Assembly (NCBI GenBank): GCA_947247005.1
Contig: OX365955.1
Span: 13,683,322-13,747,321, forward strand
Length of the DNA stretch: 64,000 bases
Direction: 5' to 3'
Origin: Spisula solida
Lineage: Eukaryota; Mollusca; Bivalvia; Venerida; Mactridae
Shown here: positions 11,604 through 22,839 of the stretch, in pieces
Layout of the letters: the number at the start of each line of letters is the position of its first letter
Numbering within the stretch: the first letter of the stretch is position 1
Notes under the pieces: generated by a model
What the model was told of the DNA's origin: nothing
What the model saw: only the letters and a program-made list of their open reading frames with translations
Database searches by the model: none
Made by a program: the position numbers and the translations under genes

Positions 11604-13397
11604 GGCTGGTAAACGAAATCTTGTGTAGCATCATGTATCGGACTAATTGCAACAGAAACATCTTTCTTATTTTCGTAAACTACAATATGTGTAGTAACAC
11701 AGGGAAAAAGTTGCATTCACTTGGGTCAGGCATTACTGAGAAAATGACCTTTCATTAAGGTCATATGAAATAATTTAAAAAAAAACTGACCGTTACTTGT
11801 TCGGATGGTGTGGTACTTTCCTTTTATAATTCGTGTTATTTTCAAGCTTTAATGTATACACCATGTACTTGTAGACATGTTTAAATGCATTTTTGACATT
11901 TTTTTATCTTTAAGGTAAGAAACAACGGATATATTTTCCTTTTTGGGGGAAATTACCCCACCCACTTTTAGGAATATACTAATATCTGGAAAATAAAAAA
12001 AGAAACAACGTTATTTTTGTTAATTATTATTTAATTGTCATTTATTTAAATAGATTTAAATAAACAAGACTTGTTTTAATATGATAATGGTTAAGAAAAT
12101 GAAGATTTTGTACACTAAATTTCACAAGAATCCCAAACACAATATGTTCAATACCACGCACATTAATTAAATTTAGGCTATACTGATTTGCCAAATATCA
12201 ATACATTGTCGATAGACTATGTTAAATGTAATTAGGTACTACGTGTACAGCAATGATATAGGTCAAATGTCAATGTCAAGATGTTTTGAATTTCATATCA
12301 AAATAGTTAGAAATCTATAATATAATGGTTCAATCGGTGACGACTTTCAGTATATGTTCGAATCCCACTACAGGTACAAGCATTCAAGTTAGTTCAGACT
12401 AGCACACATAAATAATCAAGTGGCAAAGATCACCCCTCCCCCAAGGACGGACTGCATATACATTAGGGATTATTGGACAGTGTGTAAGAACCAAGTACAT
12501 GTGACAATCATAAAACATACAGTATGATAATTATGCATTGCAGTTGGTGACTAGGAAATGTTCGATTAGTCGTATTCTAGTACACTTGTGCAATATTTAG
12601 CAACTGCTTGAAGTTGAAATAAAAGGATTTATGAATTAAATTAAAGCATTTGATTACATAGATCCTCTTACTGTAGACAAGTTTACAGTAATAATATAAT
12701 TTTAATAGCACAAGCATTCATGAATATTTAAATAATCGAAAGCGTATTCTAATCATAGCACTGTACGTTGTCAAAACTTGTGAATTAGATCATCGTACTA
12801 GTATCGGGTTTGTCGGAATGATGGCAAAAATGCGCTTCCGTACTTGAAAAAGTAAACATATTTGATTGCTCTAAAAACACGTTTTTATTATCAAATAAGT
12901 GGTTTTTGCTTATTTTGATCATTAGTATTTGTTAATATCAGTATATAAGTATCACAGTCACGTTCATATCCCAACGTCGGTATATGTTTATACGATACCG
13001 ACTACACCGGGAAACAACGCAAATGAACACTTGTGCACACGCAAAACGCGTGAACGCAGACACATTATTGGCAATCATAAAAATAAACATAATCGTTTCT
13101 TACCTTGCCTATTCAATCGATAATGACACTTCAGAACGTTTGTTATTGTTTTTTTTAAATTTCTTACGTAATTCATGACGTCATTGTACCTCCCGCTGAA
13201 GAGTACACACTACGGTGTGCTATACCGGCCATAAGTTCAGTTGGATTTTTTCATTTTTTGAAGGTCTATATTTTTGTTTTGCCTAGGACTAAAGGTTGCA
13301 ACTTTTGTTTAGAATATACTTATATACTGTACTTTCGTCCAGAATAAATTTAATGTCTGTTGCAATTAGTCCGATTGAAAATTTTCGTTTACCAGCC
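11604..13397. mobile_element. 1.8 kb element with GGCTGGTAAACG inverted ends at TA
   Basis: The left end reads GGCTGGTAAACGAAA and, after about 20 nt, CGGACTAATTGCAACAGA. The right end (13350-13397) carries the same two blocks inverted. TA flanks both ends (11602-11603 and 13398-13399), consistent with a TA target as used by Tc1/mariner-type and some other transposases. There is no coding capacity for a transposase. The interior contains ordinary AT-rich sequence and two overlapping 64-codon frames near 12929-13178 without features. Confidence 0.5.
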
Positions 13398-14169
13398 TAG
13401 AATGTTCCGTGACAGACGTCAATAAAAACATTGAGTAAAAAACTGAAAATCCAGTCTATTAGTTGTAATTAAGCACTGAATGGTGAGTGATTAATAAATT
13501 AATCGTGTTAAAATTACATGCTGAAGTTCATTTTGTTCTGTAACGCGTATTTGATGGAGAATCACTATTGTCACTAGTATTCGCGACCTTTATTCCATGT
13601 CATTTGGAGACTGTCCATTTGTAGAATGTAAGCCTCAGTTGAGTCTGATAGCACAAAAGGGTGATAATATTAATTCACCGTGTAGCACATACAGTGTGCT
13701 GCCATGGTATTCACTGGGTTAATTATGTTGATTTTGATGATATAAATGTAAGGGGTCCCTTACAATAGTATGATGTAATGTCTGTTGTCGATGAATTGCG
13801 TGTATAAATTAATATGTAGGTTATGCAAGTTAAGGTACTTTCGTCTGTAGAGTTTATGACCCTTAAGTCAGTACTCACTAACAGCAGACAACGATGATGC
13901 CACATTATTTCATCACAACAAAGGTGACATCTGAATGTTGGGTTTCAGCAAATGAAAACATGTTTCGAAAACATGTTTCACACATGATTGACCACGCCGG
14001 AGGCTTCAGTTTTATCAACTACTAGTATAACATGGACTGGATAAATTACAACACGAAAACAAACACGTGTGTTAGTATTTACATCATTGGCATCAACATC
14101 GCCATAGCCCTCGTCGTCGCTATCATCATCACGAAACATTTACAATAAACACATGTGATTTATTTATAT
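13398..14169. repeat. Array unit 1, distal 3' block
   Basis: From about 13770 the sequence aligns with 22840-23200, 34205-34590 and 43865-44240. Shared landmarks are GTATGGTGTAATGT, GTTATGCAAGTAAAGTA, 'CATGTTTCACACATGATTG' and AAACATTTACAATAAACA. It lies 3' of the minus-strand gene. The plus-strand frame that is open in units 2 and 4 is broken here, so I treat the block as non-coding. Confidence 0.6.
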
Positions 14170-14800
14170 TTAGTATCCTGTTGTTCCCTATTCTCAGGCA
14201 TATAAGCACAAAAATGATTTTAAAAGCATTTTAAAAACCTTTTTGAATTATTTAAATTAGAGGAAAATATGACTTAACCACTTAAGCAAAACATGCAATC
14301 TACAAAAACACGAAAAAATTAACTTGTATGGTCTATTTTTAGCATCACCTCACGTGACCTCTATAATCTGAGTTCAAGAGCACTTTCTCGTATTATCGTC
14401 TTTTTCGTATTGTGCCTCGACTGGTACTCTTACAAACTTTATATGGGGCCCAATCTGTAGTATTGTCCTTCAACCACACGTGAAAATTCTCATTTTTGGT
14501 TGAAAACGATTCACAAAAAAGTTTGAGTAAGAATAATATGGTTAATGACTCACTTTTTTTAATTGTTCGCCATTTTTTTTCGAAACTTTTACTTTTTTGT
14601 CCAAATCTGATGCATTTTTTTTGTGGAAAATTTATCAAAATTTATCAAAATAGTTCAAAATCATTACTCAGAAACAAAGTTTTGATGCTTGTCGGAAATA
14701 CGAGAAAGCACGACAATACGAGAAACAGGGATACTAATATTTTATTCAGTGTGAGTATCCATTCAACACTGCGCACATTGGTGTGTTAGTATTTTACAGC
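14170..14800. mobile_element. Insertion in unit 1 with CTTTCTCGTATT inverted arms
   Basis: This stretch is missing from the equivalent place in units 2-4. It has inverted arms CTTTCTCGTATT (14383-14394) and AATACGAGAAAG (14698-14709), followed by more CGAGAAA-type repeats. A short local duplication of the 'GTTAGTATTTT...CATCGCC' segment follows (14785-14830). It resembles a miniature inverted-repeat element. Frames on both strands here are Lys/Phe-rich by composition only. Confidence 0.4.
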
Positions 14801-14869
14801 ATTGATATCGCCGTCGCCATCATCAGCACTAAACACATGATTTATAATTATTATTTATATTTCATTAAT

Positions 14870-15022
14870 TACTCCGCGTATTAGTCATTTGGGCATCGTC
14901 GACTTTTTGACGTTGAAACTGATGCTAGGATGCGTCTGGGTGTCCAAGTTGCAGTTCTTTTGTGTTGTCAATGTAGCCTTTCCGGAAGTTGGAGATCATG
15001 GAGTTTCGAGACAACGTTAAAT
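14870..15022 (-). other. Gene 1, probable untranslated exon 3 (3' end not fixed)
   Basis: The minus strand has a TTATTTCAG acceptor directly before 15022. The exon is conserved in all four units (15022, 23416, 34812, 44455). It would be joined to exon 2 from the GTAGGT donor at 15271, which lies 17 nt after the stop codon. The sequence in all reading frames diverges between copies, so I call it 3' UTR. No clear polyadenylation site was fixed; AATAAA-like sequence occurs further downstream near 14156. Confidence 0.45.
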
Positions 15023-15271
15023 CTGAAATAAGAATTAAACTGTGCATATTCAAACAACTTATACATGGACAAAACATAAATACTATGAATGCAATTCATT
15101 CATCATAATTATACTAAATAAGAATATGTGTCTAGATAAGATGTCGAGTATTCCGTTTAATATTTATAAAAACGAATAAAACTTAATATGACGAACGAAG
15201 GGAAAGTAAAATGTATGTTAGGAATAATTCAACTGAAACACTTCTAAGCAAAAAGGTGGACTTACACCTAC

Positions 15272-15488
15272 CGTAACTAGTCAGTGCATTAAACATGCTC
15301 CATCTCATCTATAACACCAGCCCATACTTGTTCGGGAAAGTTTACCTTGAGATAATCGTTATCAGGCGATATATCAGGCGATATAAAACTAACCGTTCCA
15401 ATGCTATCATGTGTCACGTAACCCCAACCAAACATAGGATCATCAACACTCGACTTGACTCGTACTCTATCACCAACCTTAATAGTAC
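15272..15488 (-). CDS. Gene 1 exon 2: mind bomb-type SH3 repeat domain and stop
   Basis: The exon starts after a TTTCAG acceptor in phase 1 (GT ACT ATT AAG). It encodes 65 residues: TIKVGDRVRVKSSVDD, then GWG, VTHDSIGTV, NFPEQ and W-GVIDEMEHV, ending in TAA at 15289-15291. The pattern V-G-D-x-V-R-x-K-x-S-V...GWG-x-V-T-x-x-S-I-G-x-V...FPEQ...W...E-M-E fits the SH3-like repeat seen in mind bomb and related ubiquitin ligases (Pfam family SH3_15, from memory). Compared with the other copies it has a three-residue insertion after 'SPD' and lacks one residue before the Trp. A GTAGGT donor follows the stop by 17 nt. Because exon 1 of this gene is frameshifted, this exon may no longer be translated in frame. 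Confidence 0.7.
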
Positions 15489-16740
15489 CTGAAAGAAAAC
15501 AAAGTTCATAGATAGATTTGGTGCCTTAATGTTTTTAAATCATGATGCATTGTCGTACAAAGTGGACAATTTACGAGTTTAATTAATGTAACTAGTAAAA
15601 TCACTAATCAAACTTGAGTCATCATTTTACTTGCCTGAAATTTGGTACCGATAAGAATATGAACTATTCAAAATAGGTCAGTTCGTATTACTGCATACAA
15701 TAATGGCCGAGAAAAGTTCTGAGATTGACCATACACATTTGATCATATATTACATCTGGTCGTATCATTGTCAGAAATGCAAAACAATGGAATGTTGTAC
15801 TAATGTTAATAAACGCAATAACTTAAATTCTGTAATGCACAGACAATTCAAAATAAAACAAAAGCGGATGATTTTATCATATAAAGATTATTTCTCTTCC
15901 CTTGAACCTAGATGCCATTGACCAGTTATACAGTAAAATACCGGATGACCAGGCACTTGCGACCCAGTCGCAGACACAACCCACCCAAACAAACAAACAC
16001 AAATTTAAGAGACAATTTTACACGTGCCTACTTGTTTGTTTCGCAAGCGAATTACAACGACAATTCCAATTTTTAGGAGTAGCTATATGAGTTGCGTTTT
16101 CAAATGCCGCGGGTATATGATTACTAATATGTTGATAATATCAGCCAAATGATAAATTTGGACAGGCCTTCAATGTTGATAATGCATAAATATACTGTTC
16201 GAATTTCCACATGTTTATACAATTGGCGAGGCTCTTAAGTAAAATGTGTCTGTAGAATACATTAGCTTTAGAATGCCGCGAGTTTACGATTACTAAGATT
16301 TTGATAATATAATGAAACGATACATTTTGACAGGCCGTCTATTTTGATTATGCATTAATGTACTGTTCCACATGTCCATTAAACTGGCGAGGCTCTTAAG
16401 TAAATTGTGTCTGTAAACTGCAGAATAATTGTGAATAAAACGTTTATTTAGGTGTCGGACATTTATTTCATTTACGCATCCAATGTTGTATAGTTGTAAG
16501 TACAGTACATACTGAGAATCTCCATCTTATACTATTTGTTTTACCGCCTTATCAAAATGTTAACTCGCAACTGGTTCAATTTCGAGTTATTCATTTGTGA
16601 TAGATTCTTATAATCATAGTTTTAACTTTGCGATATGGAATAGTACCGTAGGTCAAAAATTGTATAAAGATTCTCTAAAATAACATTTGCCATCGTTAAA
16701 GACTAACAATGAAAGCCTATTGTTAATATATTTGACATAC
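15489..16740 (-). other. Gene 1 intron, with internal duplication
   Basis: The intron is 1252 nt, GTATGT...TTTCAG, inferred from the phase-1 donor and acceptor. It contains two diverged copies (about 16103-16265 and 16273-16425) of a block with TGCCGCGAGT, GATTACTAA, GACAGGCC and 'TTGGCGAGGCTCTTAAG'. Both copies occur in units 2-4, although unit 2 is interrupted. A plus-strand frame at 15703-15921 (72 codons) runs opposite to the gene. Confidence 0.6.
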
Positions 16741-17525
16741 CCCTATCAGTGTCTATTGATGTTGTTGTTGTTGCTGTTGTTGTTGTTGTACCGCTCACAG
16801 TGGGCGTCGGCTGCCTCGACACTCTCGACTTCCATTAATGCATTTGTAGCCATCTGATCTATCATTTCCTGTAGTTTATTATAGTCTTCTACGTGTTCAG
16901 TCGAAGTTTTGTTCAACGCAGTCTCAAACATCTTAATTGTGTCACCCAGTTTTCTTTCGGATTCCGACTTGAATTCAATTATAGAATTGTTGATAAATAA
17001 TGATTTATTTGCAAGTTTCCTTTCTAATATTACCGTCGACATTTCAAGATCTTCTTTTAGCAAAGTGATCTTATTGTTGAGTGCAAGAGTAATTTCTTCG
17101 TGCTTTGTTTCCATATTTTCGTTGTTCGTTTTAAGTGTTTGATTCATCCACTTTATTTGGTTACCCACAGTGTTTTCAAATGCAATTAGCTCACCTTCGT
17201 ACGAGTTCAACATATTTCTGACCAAAGTTTTCTCTGCAGCTAGAGCTTTAAGGATTCTGTCCTCTTTCTTCTTCGGTATTTGAATATCGTCCTTTGCAGT
17301 GCCCTCGGCAATGTCGGTGTTGGACGGTAGAAGTAACTGTGATTCTAAACTGTCAAGACGTTGGTTGATTGAATCTTGTTCTTTTTCTATGGCGTACATT
17401 TTAATTGCCACGTTCTTTATTTGGTCACTTAGTAGTGAATATACTAAATCCCCAGACATCTCACTGTGTACATCCATCGTTAGGCATAAAATAACTATGG
17501 TCACTGAATATTTAAACAGCGCCAT
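16741..17525 (-). pseudogene. Gene 1 exon 1: signal peptide and coiled coil, frameshifted in the Thr linker
   Basis: The start is taken at MALFKYS, not the upstream ATG, because the other copies begin there and a signal peptide follows directly: a hydrophobic core VTIVILCLTM and probable cleavage after VHS near residue 21. Residues about 25-75 and 95-225 are charged, with Leu/Ile/Met spacing typical of a coiled coil, including PKKKEDRILKALAAEKTLV. Sequons are NQT, NKS, NNS and NKT. A 2-nt deletion at about 16815 (TGCCTCGAC, against TGCCTTTCGAC in genes 3 and 4) shifts the frame. The Thr tract is then read as Asn and ends in a stop (INRH*) just before the GTATGT donor. The exon length, 785 nt, is 2 short of the phase-1 length expected. 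The copy would make a secreted coiled coil without the SH3 domain, or is a pseudogene. Confidence 0.7.
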
Positions 17526-20330
17526 TGCGAAATATATTTTTATTCCTAGAAAACACTGGTAATAGTTCACTAAGTTACTGCATGTGTACGTACAAAAGTT
17601 TAATGTGTTAAAGAAACGATAGCCTTTCAGTTAGTTATAGGACTATGAAAACAGATCATAAAATCAAACTCCAATTATATTTCACAACGCATTGCAACAT
17701 TTAAAGTCTTCATCAGGTATAATTCCACGTAAATCAATGTTCCGGACATGTGCAATTATAAGACAGCGCACAGTCATTGGTTAGAAAAGCCTGTTTCTTG
17801 TCAAAATGAATTACTTACTTTCTCTGATTTATTCCAGGTATGAACTATTTGGCAAGCATACAAGTCTTATAAAACTGTGAGAACCAACTGTGTTTACGTT
17901 GCTCTAAGATACAGTAAATACTGTACAAAATATGGATTACATTATAATCCACACACAAAATGTTCGCTTATTCGCACTTCCACAATACTTCTACAGCTCT
18001 AGCAAGTAGATACTTCATCAATATACTTCATGGTTATTAAATATTCTGATTACAACACAATGACGGTAATGTACATTTCAACGTTGCATGTTTGCACGTG
18101 GTACTGGAATATTGTACGTTTACGCCCGAATGCTATCGTAACTACTCGGGTCTTTCCGTCAAGAATACGGGCGAAGTTACGTCAATAGCGTCCGCTGAGT
18201 CTCGATTGGTTTAAATGGCGACATAGCTGATACAGATAAAACATGTAAAATATATGTATACTTGTTCTGTTTTTTATGCCCAGGCATCTACTGATGCAGG
18301 AGGTATATAGTGATTTTCTGTTCTTTCTTTCGTCCGTTCCATTGAAAACAGACCATGTGCATCAAATACTGTTGTGCAAAAGTGAGTACATCTACAATAT
18401 ATTGCTAATATAGCAAAGACTTATACTCAGCGTCAATGAAAAGTTACGCTTATATTTCAATGTGTTAAAAGCGGAACACGACTATGTTTTGACCTTACTG
18501 TGTAGTCACAGCAATCTTATTTAACAACATTAATATGCACACACACAAACATTTGTACCAATAGGTCATATTGTATACGAAATACAGAGGTAAGACATAC
18601 CCGTACAATTGACCGTCAAATAGAGATTTTAGCATAAGCATCGTACAACCTTCACTGCCTTATTAGCGCACATATACCGTTATTATCTTGATTTTTGTAC
18701 GACCCGTAGCAATGCTGTTCAGAAATTCGTTGTAGTTTGGGGCCAAAATATTTTACTTTTCCAAAAAAAGGATTACAGGAGAGTCAGTGCCCTAAACAGG
18801 CACATGGTAAGGCCTGCTTTCGTGGTAAAGATGTTTGGGACACATACTTCTACTGTAATATCGTGAACCACTTCAACTGCCCTTCCTCTATGTTTCTTTC
18901 ACTTTGAGAATGTGTATATCATACTGATTTATAGAGACAATCTTAGGTGTCCAAGTCTAGTATAGGGACTGTCTGAATTTGAAGAAAAGTCGAAAAACTG
19001 TGCCCGGCGTCCTCAGAATATAAACGTTTGATTGAACAGTGGTTACACATACATTACATATTAACCAAGTTTCCTAAATCGTGTACAAATGAAACTGCAA
19101 ACAATGTTAGGTGATTATTACCGATTGTAAATCTGTTTATAGTACATTTTGTGTACATTCTGAAGACTTAGAAAGTGATGCAATTGTAGTCCACGAAACA
19201 ACTCCAGACTACAGTGACCATTTCTGTTCTATGAAACAGTAAATAGTTACTTTAATTATAGCATGTACTTAAGTAATACTCGTTTATAATTCAAAATGTA
19301 TTTTAATTCAAATTTGCATATCAGAGGACAGATAACATTTGAACAAGCACAGGGATCTACGATTGTTTTTTAAACATATTTTAATTTTTCTTACAAAACT
19401 ATAAACCAATTTTATTATTGTAAAAACATTCGTCCTATACACCTGGTATTATGCAGGCAGTCTATTATTCGAAGGCGAGCAAGGAACGTTCCTGCAGCGC
19501 CGGACTTGTCTGTAACTAATATCTCTCTCTATTTTTTCAAGGGCCCCATGGATGGTCTTATTATCTTATGTCTGTTATAATATAAAACGAACAACTTTCC
19601 TGAATCTGCTGATAAAAATCCCAACCGAAACAACCGAGCAAAGAAAACAGAAACGCATAAAGGCCATGTGCAAAACATTTTATTTCGTATTACGTTATCA
19701 CAAAACACAAGAATGTGGTAGAAAGTTGCCATGTGCTTATCTCTCAAATACGAGAATGTTGATAACATATTTACAAGATAATGTTGTAAAACATACAGCT
19801 CTGTGCAGTTATAAATATCAAGAAAGCATCAAGTACAGTAAAAATGCGTTATGACGAGAACTCAGCCTTTGTACAGCAAATATCGAAGTCCCGACTGTAT
19901 ATGAAAGGTTAGACGTTTGTACTTGCTTGTGTCGCCATTTTCCTCAGTTTGCTGTTATGTGCTTAAAAATCAAAATATGTCAAAACTAAATAGATACCAT
20001 CAAAAAAGGTATACATTTGCAAATATTTTACTAACGACGTTAGTCAGTTTTTTAAGATTTATTTTAATTTTCGCAATTTTTCTGGGTATATCTATAAAGT
20101 TTGTGTGTTTTCAATTAAAAATACCGAACTGCAGATGATGATAAAATATTAAATTTGAAACACTTTTGCAATTTTCAGTACAATTTAAAACGTCAAGTTT
20201 TATATTGTAATCAGATATCAAGAATTCGTTCAACTGAGAATCTATGTTTTCTTGATCAGATAAAATATTAGATAAAATAATATTATCTTGGGTGGGCGAC
20301 AACCTGAGTAATCATAATTGAGAGAAAATA
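17526..20330. repeat. Array unit 1, region upstream of gene 1
   Basis: Aligns in pieces with 30387-34000, 37218-40440, 46876-48025 and 59414-62000. Shared landmarks include CTATTTGGCAAGCATACAAG (about 17850), AGGAGAGTCAGTGCCCTAAA (18777), ACCGATTGTAAATCTGTTTA (19121), TAATACTCGTTTATAATT (19275), GTCCTATACACCTGGTATTA (19432) and AACGACGTTAGTCAGTTTTT (20034). It should contain the promoter of gene 1, but no TATA-like element at a fixed distance was defined. A mollusc repeat fragment lies at 18275-18360. The plus-strand frame at 19552-19854 is discussed under findings. Confidence 0.6.
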
Positions 20331-20399
20331 ACAATAGCATAAGGTGAAACTGGAATATGAAAATAATATTTAATGGTTTAATAACATATTCACTTGTCC

Positions 20400-21130
20400 A
20401 TTGATGCGTCAATGTTTGTCGCGGATGTACTGATTAAACAAACACCTGTATTGGGTGGACACCCAACGACCGACTGAGGGTTATGTAATATACAATTGCC
20501 ATAAACATTTATCCAAACAACACCTGCATTAGGTGGGACATCCAGCGGCCCTATATATTCATATATATGAGTGATATCATTTATACATAATGACAAGCAT
20601 AAACATTTGATGACATTTATTTTCTTTCTTATTCTTTTCTTTATATATATTTGTATATATATTTAACTGGTTGTTTGTTGAAGCCCGTGGAGACCCAGAA
20701 CACCGTCACAATGGCATTTGGCAAACTGTGCCCTACGTTGAGAACATAGTGACATGACCCAGATGTTCGCAAGACTGGATGCGCAACTGTGGACAACAAC
20801 CTGCGAGGGACCCGTATACTCAATCCCCCGACCGGTCCCGGGCGTTATTGTCTTACCCTGGGCCCCCATACATGAGGGTGGAGGGGGTTCCCCAGTTACT
20901 GCTTGAGTGAACCCCGTTATAACATTTACCCCCACAGGTAAGACCATTCACTAAACGATGCAGACCATAACCATTAACTGCGACACTGCAGTACCTGTGG
21001 TATACAAGCCCTGCATGTTAGAGACTATGTCAGGGTGAAGGAAAGAGCCAGGTCACTACCCCTCAAAGCCGCCTTTTAGTCTCCCCGGACCGCCAGAGAA
21101 ATTCCTTGCCAACAAGGATTTTTCTTCCAC
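20400..21130. other. Insertion of unidentified, GC-richer sequence
   Basis: This sequence lies between the end of unit 1 and the start of unit 2 and is missing from the other unit junctions. The first part (20400-20600) has small hairpins around ACACCTGTATTGGGTGG. An AT microsatellite sits at 20640-20665. A markedly GC-richer stretch (20670-21110) contains CCCCCGACCGGTCCCGGGCG and CCCCCATACATGAGGGTGGA. It may be the end of a retroelement, but I do not recognise it. The minus-strand frames (60-94 codons) have no identifiable domain. Confidence 0.35.
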
Positions 21131-21179
21131 AAATTAGGGTAGGATTAGTTTATCCACTTTTTTACATAGGAGCAGTGAC

Positions 21180-21640
21180 CATTCGTCGGCTGGCTCTAAT
21201 AGTCTCCAATGTCCATTTTTTTCAAAAATGAGTTTTTTGCATTTTCTGTCTAATTTGACATTGCTCAATGTCCTGTGAAAAAATTACGTCGTAATTTCAA
21301 GTGCAAAGTGCTTTTTGTCAGTAATGTTTTGCTCAAAGTCCAGTATTTGAAACACTACGTAGTGTGCATGTTGCTGAATGTCCTGGAGATTAGTTACGCT
21401 AAGAGCAACTTATACTAAAATAAATAAAGTTGACCAATTGTCGTCCTTTATTTTGTCACGTGATTACCTGAAATGTTTAATATTAAGTTGCTCATTGTCC
21501 TCTAGTAAGTCGTTCTTATATTATCCAATGTCCAGATCAACCAATGAAACCGCGTTATTTCGGTAATATTTTGTCCAAACTCCAGGTGTGCAACTACCAA
21601 ATGCAAAAGTTGCTCAATGTCCAAATTCGGGATAACACAC
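21180..21640. repeat. Dispersed series of TTGCTCAATGTCC-like motifs
   Basis: Eight related copies of (T)TGCTCAATGTCC occur at about 21205, 21262, 21334, 21371, 21489, 21524, 21567 and 21605, all in the same orientation with irregular spacing of 35-120 bp. The intervening sequence does not repeat, so this is not a simple tandem array. No gene is evident. Confidence 0.5.
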
Positions 21641-22094
21641 TTTTTTTAAAAAAAACAGACGTTTCTACGTCAATTTTAAGGCAGAATAAAGAACGCAATG
21701 AGAAGAATGAAGCCATAGTACTATATCTACGTTTTTAAAATTTTAAAATCGGTTGACATAAAAATATTTGACAAAGTCAAATGTTCAACCCTCATTTTCT
21801 CCAAAACATGATTTTGGCACTTTGATCACTATTAGAACCAGCAGACGCATTATCTGGGTATACAAAAAAACATTGAACAGTCTGCAGTTAATAGATAGTA
21901 CACATCAAGTTCAGTTGGTGTTAGACTGAGCAACCGGAAAAATTTGCGAAGCATTGTGCAGGAAAATGTGAATTGTCGTTTTCCAATTATTGATCAGAAT
22001 CTGATTTCTGGTAGAAGACAAATGAGTTCCGTCTAACGAAAAAAGTGTCACTTCTTTTGCCTGTATATAACTGTCGTTTGTAATGAACTTTGCA

Positions 22095-22740
22095 CTATTT
22101 TCCAAAACAAAACCTCATACTGGCGTTAACCCGTTTCCTTTTCTTTTCAATCACGAACATGTTAAAAGCTGTGGACCACCTGTCTATAGTCAGTTTTGGT
22201 GTTGTGGCCCGCCTTGGACCCACTACAAAACTGCCATCCTTGAAGACTAGCTCCCCCGAATTGCCGTGGTCTGCGAAGTCATTCATGTCTTTGGTGGATT
22301 TGAGTAGCACGACCAGGTCAAGGTAACGGCCCTCCCAAATGTGTTCCTTTATTTTTAGCGGAACTAGCCCCCCAACCGGGTTAGACACACTTGTTTCTGC
22401 TGCATAGGAGAACTACGAGTCGTCAGCAGAGGGTATTAAAGCCCCAACACTAAATTTTTGGCCGGGCATGTCGGCTGGCGGCGGTGGGAAAAAATAAAAT
22501 TTTCACCAGCTCCTTCGGATGTTCCAGGCGTCGGATTTGCCGCTGTTGCCGGCCTTGTAGCTGTTCTCCGGGACACTGGGGTAGCTTGGGCCCGTCTGCC
22601 TTCTCCACGCGCCTTCGACATCGTTAGGTAGCTTATGATGACGCGGATTTGTTTTGTAAACACGGTTGTTTCGTAAACACAGTTGTTTGCTACGGAAACT
22701 TTTCGCAAGAGGAAGCGGAAGTGCATATTGGGTCGCGTTT
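22095..22740 (-). pseudogene. Fragment of a retroelement ORF1/gag-like protein
   Basis: The minus strand has a frame at 22436-22660 with an Arg/Ala/Pro-rich N-terminus (MSKARGEGRR, TPVSRRTATRP). It is followed, after a break near 22430, by a frame at 22095-22388 containing LVPLKIKEHIWEGRYLDLVV, a Lys-rich loop and LTIDRWSTAFNMFV. The order 'I-W-x-G-x-Y-x-D-x-x-x-L-L...W-x-x-A-F-x-x-F' is one I associate with the gag-like ORFs of tyrosine-recombinase retrotransposons (DIRS-like), from memory. No recombinase or reverse transcriptase is present, and at least one stop lies between the two parts. It sits just outside unit 2. Confidence 0.35.
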
Positions 22741-22839
22741 AAAAACCGTAACGGACCGGACTGACCAAAAATTAGCGCCGCGACCATTAAATACCTGGAT
22801 TTGGTTAAAGGGGATTATGGCATAAAAGAAGCCATAATC

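Noticed and set aside
16909..17562. Plus-strand frames opposite exon 1 (also at 29770-30039, 36592-36834, 46268-46900)
   Set aside because: They are shadows of the minus-strand coiled-coil exons, recurring only because the exons are paralogous.
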